A stretch of DNA of 64,000 nucleotides from assembly GCF_013778305.1 (NCBI RefSeq), contig NZ_JACEIC010000002.1, positions 1,947,669 through 2,011,668 on the forward strand, written 5' to 3'. Shown piece after piece: positions 44,385-52,430 of the stretch. The first letter of the stretch is position 1. Each line of letters begins with the position of its first letter. Source of the stretch: Nocardioides agri (GTDB lineage: Bacteria > Actinomycetota > Actinomycetes > Propionibacteriales > Nocardioidaceae). The position numbers and the translations under genes were made by a program. Below the pieces are notes generated by a model, which worked only from the letters and a program-made list of their open reading frames with translations, was not told the DNA's origin and ran no database searches.

Positions 44385-45446
44385 ATGACCACACGCCCGC
44401 ACACCGGGCCCGCCCAGCCCGACGAGCGGTCGCTCGACGGCACGACCGTCACGATCACGGGCGGCACCGGGTCGTTCGGGTCGGTGATGGCGCGGCACCT
44501 CCTGGAGGAGGGTGTGGCTCGCGTGCACGTCTTCAGCCGGGACGAGGCGAAGCAGGACCTGATGCGCCGCTCGTTCAACGACGACCGCCTCCGGTTCTTC
44601 CTCGGCGACGTGCGCGACATCGACAGCATCGCTCCGGCGGTCTACGGCGCCGACTACGTCTTCCACGCCGCGGCGCTCAAGCAGGTGCCCTCGTGCGAGT
44701 TCTTCCCCCAGCAGGCCGTCAAGACCAACGTCACGGGCAGCCACAACGTGCTCCAGGCATCGGCGGCGGCCGGCGTCCGCTCGGTCGTCTGCCTCAGCAC
44801 CGACAAGGCGGTCTACCCGGTCAACGCGATGGGCATGTCCAAGGCGCTGATGGAGAAGACGGCGCAGGCCTTCGCCCGCAACAACCCCGAGTCGCCGATG
44901 ACGGTGTCGGTGACCCGCTACGGCAACGTCATGTACTCCCGCGGCTCGGTGATCCCCGCCTTCATCAGCCAGATCCGCGCCGGTCAGCCGCTGACGCTGA
45001 CCGCGCCGAACATGACCCGCTTCCTCATGTCCCTGGCCGAGTCCGTGGACCTGGTGAAGCACGCGTTCCTCCACGCCCGGCCAGGCGACCTCTTCGTCAA
45101 GAAGGCACCGGCATCGACCGTCGACGTGCTCGCCCGAGCCGTGTGGGGTCTCTTCGGCGACGACGACCCGCAGCTCCGGGTCATCGGTGTGCGGCACGGC
45201 GAGAAGCTCCACGAGACCCTGCTCTCGCGCGAGGAGTTCGTGAAGGCCGAGGACCAGGGCGACTACTTCCGCGTGCCGATCGACGATCGTGACCTGCAGT
45301 ACGAGAAGTACTTCAGCGAGGGCGAGGGCGAGGTCACGCACGAGGAGGACTACAACTCGGCCAACACCGACCGCCTCGACGTCGCGGGCACGACCGACCT
45401 GCTGATGACGATCCCCGAGGTCCGCGAGGAGCTGGCGCGCCGATGA
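44385..45446 (+). CDS. capE: UDP-GlcNAc 4,6-dehydratase/5-epimerase (CapE/FnlA)
   Basis: A 353-residue soluble SDR-type enzyme, the first step of UDP-N-acetyl-L-fucosamine synthesis. It starts with the TGGTGSFG nucleotide loop and has the CapE active site LSTDKAVYPVNAMGMSKALMEK, in which Met and Lys replace the usual Tyr-Lys. It also has RYGNVMYSRGSVIP and HGEKLHE, diagnostic of CapE/FnlA rather than PglF. The C-terminal tail ends in YNSANTDRLD as in the family. Overlaps capF by ATGA. Together with capF and capG it gives a complete FucNAc branch. Confidence 0.92.
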   Translation: MTTRPHTGPAQPDERSLDGTTVTITGGTGSFGSVMARHLLEEGVARVHVFSRDEAKQDLMRRSFNDDRLRFFLGDVRDIDSIAPAVYGADYVFHAAALKQVPSCEFFPQQAVKTNVTGSHNVLQASAAAGVRSVVCLSTDKAVYPVNAMGMSKALMEKTAQAFARNNPESPMTVSVTRYGNVMYSRGSVIPAFISQIRAGQPLTLTAPNMTRFLMSLAESVDLVKHAFLHARPGDLFVKKAPASTVDVLARAVWGLFGDDDPQLRVIGVRHGEKLHETLLSREEFVKAEDQGDYFRVPIDDRDLQYEKYFSEGEGEVTHEEDYNSANTDRLDVAGTTDLLMTIPEVREELARR

Positions 45447-46573
45447 GGATCGTGGTCACCGGCGCCGACGGCTTCCTCGGCTGGCACACCAGGTGCCGGC
45501 TGCACGCGACCACCGACCACGAGGTGGTGCCGGTCGGCCGCGCCGAGTGGGCGGACCTGACCGCGCTCGTGGCAGGTGCCGACGCCGTCCTCCACCTCGC
45601 GGGCATCAACCGGGCCCCTGACGACGAGCTCGTCGCGGGCAACCGCGGTCTCGCGGAGGACGTCGCCGCCGCGATCGCGGCCGCCCCACGGCCGCTGCGA
45701 CTCGCGTTCGCGAACTCGACGCAGGTCGGCAACGGCACGGCGTACGCCGACGGCAAGGAGCAGGCCGCCGCCGTGCTGCGCGCCGCCGCCGAACGGACCG
45801 GGTCCAGCTTCGTCGACGTCCTGCTGCCCAACCTCTTCGGCGAGCACGGGCGGCCCGGCTACAACTCGTTCGTCGCCTCCTTCGTCGACGCCACGGTGGC
45901 CGGGGCGAGCCCGAGCATCAGTGACCGGACGATCGGGCTGCTGCACGTGCAGCGCGCCGCCGCCGCGATGATCGCCGCGATCGAGGAGACCGCTCCCGGA
46001 ACAGTCGGCCAGGTGAGCCCGGAGCCCGTCGCCACGTCGGTGCAGCAGGTGTGGGACACCCTCCAGCGCTTCCACACGACGTACGCCACCACGGGGGACG
46101 TCCCGGACCTGAGCGGACCTCTGGACACCGACCTCTTCAACACCTACCGGGCCGCGCTCTTCCCCGCCGGCTACCCGATCGCGCTGGCGCCGCGCGCCGA
46201 CCAGCGCGGTCGTCTCGTCGAGACCGTCCGCAGCCACGGAGCCGGCGGCCAGACGTTCGTGTCGACCACCGTGCCCGGGGTCACCCGCGGCGAGCACTAC
46301 CACCTGCACAAGATCGAGCGCTTCGTGGTGCTCAGCGGTCGCGCGACGATCGCGCTGCGCAGGCTCTTCACCCGCGAGGTCGTCGAGCTCGAGGTCACCG
46401 GCGACGAGCCGGTGCTCGTCGACATGCCCACGATGTGGGTGCACAACATCACCAACACCGGCGACACCGAGCTCCTGACGGTGTTCTGGACCGACACCCT
46501 CTTCGACGCCGACAACCCCGACACCCACCCGGTGCCCGTCGCCGGTGCCGCCGAACTGGAGCAGACCCGATGA
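45443..46573 (+). CDS. capF: CapF/FnlB bifunctional epimerase-reductase with cupin domain
   Basis: A 376-residue enzyme. The N-terminal SDR domain (RIVVTGADGFLGWH) reduces at C4 and the C-terminal cupin (from about residue 255) has GEHYHLHKIERFVVL, with metal-binding His and Glu typical of CapF. It epimerises C3 and reduces the CapE product to UDP-N-acetyl-6-deoxy-L-talosamine. Length and two-domain layout match CapF of Staphylococcus aureus and FnlB. The start overlaps capE and the stop overlaps capG (ATGA at 46570-46573). Confidence 0.92.
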   Translation: MRIVVTGADGFLGWHTRCRLHATTDHEVVPVGRAEWADLTALVAGADAVLHLAGINRAPDDELVAGNRGLAEDVAAAIAAAPRPLRLAFANSTQVGNGTAYADGKEQAAAVLRAAAERTGSSFVDVLLPNLFGEHGRPGYNSFVASFVDATVAGASPSISDRTIGLLHVQRAAAAMIAAIEETAPGTVGQVSPEPVATSVQQVWDTLQRFHTTYATTGDVPDLSGPLDTDLFNTYRAALFPAGYPIALAPRADQRGRLVETVRSHGAGGQTFVSTTVPGVTRGEHYHLHKIERFVVLSGRATIALRRLFTREVVELEVTGDEPVLVDMPTMWVHNITNTGDTELLTVFWTDTLFDADNPDTHPVPVAGAAELEQTR

Positions 46574-47709
46574 GCGAGAGCGCGATCACCCGACGTACGA
46601 AGGTGATGACGATCGTCGGCACCCGGCCCGAGATCATCCGCCTCTCGGAGGTGATCAAGCGGCTGGACCGCACCGTCGACCACGTGCTGGTGCACACCGG
46701 CCAGAACTACGACTACACGCTCAACGAGATCTTCTTCGACGATCTGGGGCTGCGGGCCCCCGACCACTTCCTCGGCGTGGACACCTCCAGCCTGGGTGCC
46801 GTGCTGGGCGGGGTGCTCGTGAAGACCGAGGAGGTGCTGCTCGCCGAGCGGCCCGACGCCCTGCTCGTGCTCGGGGACACCAACAGCTGCATCGCCGCGA
46901 TCATGGCGAAGCGGATGCGGATCCCCGTCTACCACATGGAGGCGGGCAACCGGTGCTTCGACGAGAACGTGCCGGAGGAGACCAACCGGCGCCTCGTCGA
47001 CCACGTCGCGGACTTCAACCTCGTCTACACCGAGCACGCCCGGCGCAACCTCCTCGCCGAGGGGCTGCACCCCCGGCGCATCCTCAAGACCGGCTCGCCG
47101 ATGCGGGAGGTCCTCGAGGCGCACACCGAGGCCATCGCCGGCTCCGACGCGCTCGACCGCCTCGGCCTGACGGCCGGTGAGTTCGTGCTCGTCAGCGCAC
47201 ACCGCGAGGAGAACGTCGACAACCCCGAGCGGCTCGGCGCGCTCCTGGACTGCCTCGAGGCGGTGCACCGCTCCTTCGGCAAGCGGGTGCTCGTCTCGAC
47301 CCACCCCCGCACGAGGAAGCGGCTGGACGCGCTCGGCCGCTCGACGGAGGGGATCGAGTTCCACGAGCCGCTGGGCTTCCTGGACTACAACCACCTCCAG
47401 GCGAAGTCGTTCTGCGTCCTCTCGGACTCCGGCACGATCTCCGAGGAGTCGTCCCTGCTCCGCTTCCCGGCCGTCACGCTGCGCGACTCGATCGAGCGGC
47501 CGGAGGCGCTGGACACCGGCGCGATCCTGATGACCGGGCTGGACCCGGCCAACGTGGTCGAGGCCGTCGGCGTCGTGACCAGCACGCCGCGCGGCGACTG
47601 GCTGCTGCCCGACGACTACGCGATCGCCAACTGCTCCGAGCGCGCGGTCAACTTCATCCTGTCGACCCAGCGCCGCCACGCGCAGTGGGCCGGGCTCCGG
47701 ACGACCTGA
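46570..47709 (+). CDS. capG: CapG/FnlC UDP-HexNAc 2-epimerase
   Basis: A 379-residue non-hydrolysing UDP-N-acetylhexosamine 2-epimerase of the WecB/CapG fold. It has IVGTRPEIIRLSEV, LVHTGQNYDY, VLGDTNS, MEAGNRC, and SAHREENVD, and the usual GTISEESS C-terminal region. As CapG it inverts C2 of the CapF product to yield UDP-N-acetyl-L-fucosamine. Its position directly after capE and capF, with overlap, supports this role over a WecB (ManNAc) role. Ends 6 bp from the convergent GH5 gene. Confidence 0.9.
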   Translation: MSESAITRRTKVMTIVGTRPEIIRLSEVIKRLDRTVDHVLVHTGQNYDYTLNEIFFDDLGLRAPDHFLGVDTSSLGAVLGGVLVKTEEVLLAERPDALLVLGDTNSCIAAIMAKRMRIPVYHMEAGNRCFDENVPEETNRRLVDHVADFNLVYTEHARRNLLAEGLHPRRILKTGSPMREVLEAHTEAIAGSDALDRLGLTAGEFVLVSAHREENVDNPERLGALLDCLEAVHRSFGKRVLVSTHPRTRKRLDALGRSTEGIEFHEPLGFLDYNHLQAKSFCVLSDSGTISEESSLLRFPAVTLRDSIERPEALDTGAILMTGLDPANVVEAVGVVTSTPRGDWLLPDDYAIANCSERAVNFILSTQRRHAQWAGLRTT

Positions 47710-47715
47710 CCGGGC

Positions 47716-49245
47716 TCAGCCGATCCGCAGCCGGAACCTGTCGGCGACGCAGCCGCGCAGCACGACGTTGCCGAGGTGGCGGGTACGGCGCACCTCGGTG
47801 ACGCCCGTGACCCGCACCCGCTTGCCGGCGAACCGCTGCGGCACGAAGACCTGCAGGCCGCAGCGGTCGGCGCCCGCGGCGTACGTGCCGCGCAGCTCGA
47901 GGCGGCCGGTGCGGCCGTTCGAGGTCAGCTCGGTGATCCGGCCGGGCACCGCGCGCGGGACGGGGCGGGACAGCACCTGGCCGAACTCGGCCGGGATCCC
48001 CGTCGCCTTGTCGCCGGGGCAGGAGAAGCGGACCAGGCTCTGCGAGATCGGCCCGGGCTGGCCACCGGGAGCCCCGATCATGTGGGGGTTGCCGCAGGCC
48101 TGCTCCCAGACCCACCAGGCCCCGCCGTAGGCGCGCTCGTCCTCGGCGGCCGCGTAGTCCTCGACCTTCGTCGCGGACTCGGCGGGGTCGGAGGGGAAGA
48201 AGCCCCACTCGCCCGACCACACCGGCACGCCGTGGTCGGCAGCGACCTCGGCGGCGTTCTTGAAGCCGTCCGGGATCGTGCTGGCGTTGAGCGACCCGGA
48301 GTAGACGTGCGGCGCGAAGACGAGGTTGCGGTCCCGGGAGAAGCCGGGCTCCGGCGTCGCCCACTTCCCGGTCGCCGACCACATGACGCTCGGCTCCCAG
48401 AAGACGATGTGCGAGAAGCCGCGACCGGCGCGCTCGCCCCGGCGGATCGCGGTGATCGCGCGATCGTAGAAGCGGCCGAGCCCGGTGGTGTCCATGAGGT
48501 TGTCGCCGAAGCCCGGCTCGTTGAGCAGGTCGAAGCCGGCGACGTTGGTGTCGCGGGCGAAGTCCCGGGCCAGCCGGCCCCAGGTCCGCACGAGCTGGCC
48601 CTGGATCCCGGCGGTGTCGTCGTAGAAGTGCTGCCAGGCCGCGCGGACCGCGGGCGCGAGCTCGCGCTCCAGCGTCGTGCAGGTGGACGCACCGTCCGTG
48701 ATCGTCGCCCAGGCGGGGGCGCCGTCCCAGCCGTTGTTCGGGCGGGTGCCCTCCGGGCAGGCCGTCCCGATCGGGGTGTCGACCGCGAGGCCCCAGGCGT
48801 CCTGGTGCATGTCGATGATCGAGTACATGCCGTAGTCGGCGGCCCAGCGGACCGCCTGCCTCACCTTCGCGACGTACGCCCTGTCGTAGGCGCCGCGCGT
48901 GGGCTGGAGCTCGGACCAGCTGACGAGCAGCCGGACGGAGTTGAAGCCGAGCCGGGCGATCCGCTTGAAGTCGCCGCGGTCCTGGTCCAGCACCGCCGGG
49001 TAGGCGGGGTTGGGCTGGTAGTACTCGGCGAGGCCGTTGACGTTGACCCCGCGGAGCAGCACCTGCGCGCCGTCCGCGCTGCGGATCACCGCCCGCCTGC
49101 CGTGCGTCGCGTGCAGCGCGGGGAGCGCCGTGCCTGCCCGCACCGTCGGCTCGTGAGGCGCCGCCGCGTCGGTCGCGGGCAGGCCGCCGGCCAGGACAGC
49201 GCCGGCGGCGAGGACGGACAGGGCGAGGGAGGTGACGCGCTTCAC
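47716..49245 (-). CDS. Secreted glycoside hydrolase family 5 (endoglycoceramidase-like)
   Basis: A 509-residue exported hydrolase. Signal peptide about residues 1-28 (LALSVLAAGAVLAGGLPATDAAA). The GH5 barrel shows LLRGVNVNGL, SVRLLVSWSELQP, MHQDAW, the acid/base Glu in DLLNEPGFG and the nucleophile Glu in VWSGEWGFF; C-terminal beta-sandwich-like tail with two Cys (RCGL, RGCVAD). The layout (start LRGVNVNG-, SWSELQP, DMHQDAW) is that of endo-beta-glycoceramidases and related secreted enzymes. Substrate in an actinobacterium is unproven. Convergent with the polysaccharide operon and separate from it. Confidence 0.88.
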   Translation of the reverse strand: MKRVTSLALSVLAAGAVLAGGLPATDAAAPHEPTVRAGTALPALHATHGRRAVIRSADGAQVLLRGVNVNGLAEYYQPNPAYPAVLDQDRGDFKRIARLGFNSVRLLVSWSELQPTRGAYDRAYVAKVRQAVRWAADYGMYSIIDMHQDAWGLAVDTPIGTACPEGTRPNNGWDGAPAWATITDGASTCTTLERELAPAVRAAWQHFYDDTAGIQGQLVRTWGRLARDFARDTNVAGFDLLNEPGFGDNLMDTTGLGRFYDRAITAIRRGERAGRGFSHIVFWEPSVMWSATGKWATPEPGFSRDRNLVFAPHVYSGSLNASTIPDGFKNAAEVAADHGVPVWSGEWGFFPSDPAESATKVEDYAAAEDERAYGGAWWVWEQACGNPHMIGAPGGQPGPISQSLVRFSCPGDKATGIPAEFGQVLSRPVPRAVPGRITELTSNGRTGRLELRGTYAAGADRCGLQVFVPQRFAGKRVRVTGVTEVRRTRHLGNVVLRGCVADRFRLRIG

Positions 49246-49309
49246 GCGCGCATCCTCTCCCGGGGACCGGCTCCTGGCTACGAAACCGGCGCAACCTGTC
49301 CGTAAAACT

Positions 49310-51568
49310 TCAGGACAGGGTGGTGAGCAGCTGCGTCGCCCGGGTCAGCACGACGTAGAGCGTCGCGCGACCGGTGGCGGACTCGTCCTCGATCTCTTGC
49401 GGCCTGACCACCACGATGCCGTCGAACTCCAGGCCCTTGGTGTCCAGGCCGGTGAGCACGACCACGCGGTCGTCGCCGGAGGGCGGCACGGCCGAGTCGA
49501 TCGCGGCCCGCGCACCCCGGGCGTCGTCGGCCCGCTCGGGCCAGGACGCCAGCCACGCGTTGACCTCGGAGCGCCGGGCGACCGGCACCACGATGCCGAT
49601 GGTGCCCTCGACCTGGTCCGCGATCTCGGCGACGGCGGCGCGGGTCGCGGCCTCGAGCTCCGCGTCGGAGATGCCCGCCCGGACGTCGGGCTCGGTGCCG
49701 GTCCGCCGGACGGCGGTCGGCAGGTCGGCGTCGAGACCGACCCGCTCGGCGTACGCCGCGGCATGTGCGTAGATCTCGGCCGAGTTGCGGTAGTTGGTCG
49801 AGAGGTGGAACTCGTGGACCTGCTTGCCCTCGAGCGCCTCGGCGCGCGCCGCAGCGGCCTCCTCGGGCACCGGCCAGGACGACTGCGCCGGGTCGCCGAC
49901 GATCGTCCAGGTGGCGGTGCGACCGCGGCGGCCGACCATGCGCCACTGCATCGGGGTGAGGTCCTGCGCCTCGTCGATGAGCACGTGGGCGAAGGGGTCG
50001 TCCTCGATCTTGTGCGTCGGCGGCGCCCAGGCCCGGCCCGCCGGCGCGAACTCGCGGTCGGCGACCGTGAAGAGCTCCTGCATGTCGTGGCCGCCCTCGA
50101 GCAGACCGGTGTCGGCGAGCTCGACCTCGTCGTCGGTGCGCGCCGGCACGTCGCCGATCGCGTAGCGGAGCTCGTCGACGAGCGGCACGTCCTCGACCGA
50201 CAGGTCGGCGCCGTCGCCCCACGACTTGATGAGCAGCCGCTGGTCCTCGGCGCTCAGCACGCCGTCGCTGACCCGGGCCAGGAACTCCGGCTCGCGCAGC
50301 CACCCGAAGACCTCGGTCGCGTCGAGCGGCGGCCACCAGCCGGCGACGAAGTCGAGGAACGCCTGGCTCGAGAGCATCTCGTCGTCGAACGCCTCGCGGC
50401 CCCGCTCGCGACCGCGCTCGCCGCGCACCTGGCGCCACATCGCGTCGAGCAGGGTGCCGGGCACCCGCGGGAGCTGGCGGTTGCGCCGGCCCTGGGACAT
50501 CAGGTTGCGGCGGATCGCGCCGAGCTGGTTGCGGTCGAGCACGATCGTGTCGTCGCGCCAGAAGACCCGGAACTCCCGCGGGCTGCCGGGCGGCTGCTGC
50601 CGCGCCGTACGCCGCATCAACTCGGCCATGCGTGCCGCGCCCTTGACGTCGGCGACCGCCGGCTCGTCGTGGCGGAGCGCGCGGAGGCCGTCGACGACCT
50701 CGCCGAGAGATCGCAGCGCGACGGCGGTCTCGCCGAGGCTGGGCAGCACCCGCTCGATGTAGCGCATGAAGACGCCGCTCGGTCCGACGATGAGCACGCC
50801 GCCGGACTCGTAGCGCCGCCGGTCGGTGTAGAGGAGGTACGCCGCGCGGTGCAGGGCGACGACCGTCTTGCCCGTGCCGGGACCGCCGGAGATCGCGACG
50901 ACGCCCCTGCTGGGGGCGCGGATCGCCTGGTCCTGCTCGGCCTGGATGGTCGCGACGATCGAGTGCATCGAGCGGTCGCGGGCCCGGGAGAGCTGCGCCA
51001 TGAGCGCGCCCTCGCCGACGATGGGGAGGTCCGCGCCGGACTCGGCGAGCGCCTCGGCGTCGAGCAGCTCGTCCTCGACGCCGACGACCTCGCGGCCCGC
51101 GGACCGCAGCACCCGGCGGCGGATCACGCGCTGCGGCGTGGCCGCCGTCGCCTGGTAGAACACCGCGGCGGCCGGGGCGCGCCAGTCGATCAGCAGGGAG
51201 TCGCGGTTCTCGTCGCGCAGCCCGATCCGGCCGATGTAGCGCGGGTCGGGGTCGAACTCGGGGTGCAGGTCGAGGCGGCCGAAGACCAGGCCCTCGTGCG
51301 CGGCGTCGAGCTGCGCCATCCGGCGCGCCGCCTGGAACACCATGGCGTCCCGCTCGACCAGCCCACCCTCGTGGCCGAGCCGGCCACGGCTGTGGCCCTC
51401 ACGGGCCAGCTCCTGGGCGGCCTTCGCCGACTGCTCGAGCTGCCGGTAGACCCGGTCCACGAACGCCTGCTCGGTCGCCACCTCGCGCGACTCCTCGGAC
51501 AAGCCCGACTCCCCCTCATCCACTGCTGCCGCCTGATCCGGCAAGTCGTCAAGCGTACTCGCTCGCAC
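49310..51568 (-). CDS. HelD/HelR-like UvrD-superfamily ATPase (RNA polymerase recycling)
   Basis: A 752-residue ATPase of the HelD group, which dislodges stalled RNA polymerase; HelR of streptomycetes confers rifampicin tolerance. N-terminal coiled-coil arm (EQAFVDRVYRQLEQSAKAAQ), Walker A ISGGPGTGKTVVALHRAAYLL, mid insertion, Walker B-like LIDEAQDLTPMQW, motif NYRNSAEI and C-terminal TGLDTKGLEFDGI. Start uncertain: GTG 51568 gives MRASTLDD; TTG 51502 (LSEESREVAT) has GGGGGAG 6 nt upstream and gives the more usual N terminus. It stands 51 bp after the enoyl-CoA hydratase gene. I found no rifamycin-associated palindrome upstream. Confidence 0.9.
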   Translation of the reverse strand: MRASTLDDLPDQAAAVDEGESGLSEESREVATEQAFVDRVYRQLEQSAKAAQELAREGHSRGRLGHEGGLVERDAMVFQAARRMAQLDAAHEGLVFGRLDLHPEFDPDPRYIGRIGLRDENRDSLLIDWRAPAAAVFYQATAATPQRVIRRRVLRSAGREVVGVEDELLDAEALAESGADLPIVGEGALMAQLSRARDRSMHSIVATIQAEQDQAIRAPSRGVVAISGGPGTGKTVVALHRAAYLLYTDRRRYESGGVLIVGPSGVFMRYIERVLPSLGETAVALRSLGEVVDGLRALRHDEPAVADVKGAARMAELMRRTARQQPPGSPREFRVFWRDDTIVLDRNQLGAIRRNLMSQGRRNRQLPRVPGTLLDAMWRQVRGERGRERGREAFDDEMLSSQAFLDFVAGWWPPLDATEVFGWLREPEFLARVSDGVLSAEDQRLLIKSWGDGADLSVEDVPLVDELRYAIGDVPARTDDEVELADTGLLEGGHDMQELFTVADREFAPAGRAWAPPTHKIEDDPFAHVLIDEAQDLTPMQWRMVGRRGRTATWTIVGDPAQSSWPVPEEAAAARAEALEGKQVHEFHLSTNYRNSAEIYAHAAAYAERVGLDADLPTAVRRTGTEPDVRAGISDAELEAATRAAVAEIADQVEGTIGIVVPVARRSEVNAWLASWPERADDARGARAAIDSAVPPSGDDRVVVLTGLDTKGLEFDGIVVVRPQEIEDESATGRATLYVVLTRATQLLTTLS

Positions 51569-51618
51569 CCCCGATGGCGTCCTTGCCGGACGATTCCTGT
51601 CCGGTGGGGTTCCGGAGG

Positions 51619-52368
51619 CTACTTGCCCCGGGAGAGGAACGCCGTCATCGCGGCCTTCGCCTCGTCGGAGGCGAACAGCCGCGCGGAGAGGTCGGCGAGC
51701 TCTCCGCCCCGCTCGTCGATCCGCGCCAGCAGGTCACGGTTGAGGATCCGCTTGGACTCGCGCAGCCCTTGCGCGGCCCCGGTCGCGAGCGAGGCGCAGA
51801 TCTCGCCGACCGCGTCGTCCACGGCGTCGGCCGGCACCGCCCACGTCACCAGGCCGTACGCCGCCGCCTCGGTGCCGGTGAACGTCTCGCCGCCGAGCGT
51901 GGTGAGCGCGGCCGCGCGCGGGTTCATCCGGTGGTGGACGGTCAGCGAGATGATCGCCGCAGCGAGCCCGAGCTTGACCTCGGTGAGCGCGAAGGTCGCG
52001 TCCTCGCTGGCGATCACGACGTCCGCGGCGGCGACGATGCCGATGCCGCCGGCCCGGACGGGTCCGGCCAGCGCGACCACGACGGGCTTGTCCATGGCCA
52101 CGATCAGCCGCTGGAGCTCGACGATGCGGTGCGCGCCCTCGGCCATGCCGCCCTCGGTCGCCTCGGAGAGGTCGGCGCCCGAGCAGAACACCCGGTGCGC
52201 CGAGGTCAGCAGCACGACCTTGACCTCGGGGTCCGCCTCCGCCTCGCGCAGCCGCTCGAAGAGCTCGGTGACGAGCTGCCGGGAGAGCGCGTTGCGGTTG
52301 TGCGGCGAGTCGAGGGTGATCCGGGCGACGGCGTCCGCCGTCCTCTCCAGGTGCACGAGCTCAGGCAT
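51619..52368 (-). CDS. Enoyl-CoA hydratase/isomerase family protein
   Basis: A 249-residue crotonase-fold protein. The oxyanion-hole segments are RVFCSGADLSEA and VALAGPVRAGGIGIVAAAD, and the C-terminal helix set matches the family. The canonical second Glu (as in E164 of enoyl-CoA hydratase) is not clearly seen in the segment ALTEVKLGLAAAI, where E-x-K-L-G-L is present; the reaction is uncertain. Start ATG 52368 was preferred to 52377 because AGGA lies about 8 nt before it. It could act in fatty acid or branched-chain breakdown. Possibly co-transcribed with the HelD-like gene. Confidence 0.86.
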   Translation of the reverse strand: MPELVHLERTADAVARITLDSPHNRNALSRQLVTELFERLREAEADPEVKVVLLTSAHRVFCSGADLSEATEGGMAEGAHRIVELQRLIVAMDKPVVVALAGPVRAGGIGIVAAADVVIASEDATFALTEVKLGLAAAIISLTVHHRMNPRAAALTTLGGETFTGTEAAAYGLVTWAVPADAVDDAVGEICASLATGAAQGLRESKRILNRDLLARIDERGGELADLSARLFASDEAKAAMTAFLSRGK

Positions 52369-52430
52369 GCGGCTCATCCTGCCGCATGCTCGGACCCGTC
52401 CGTCCGGGAACCGGCTACGAAGCACTGGGC

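Noticed and set aside
51502..51620. A rifamycin-associated element upstream of the HelD-like gene, as known ahead of helR.
   Set aside because: I found no paired GGGGCTT/AAGCCCC-type palindrome between the hydratase end and the start codons.
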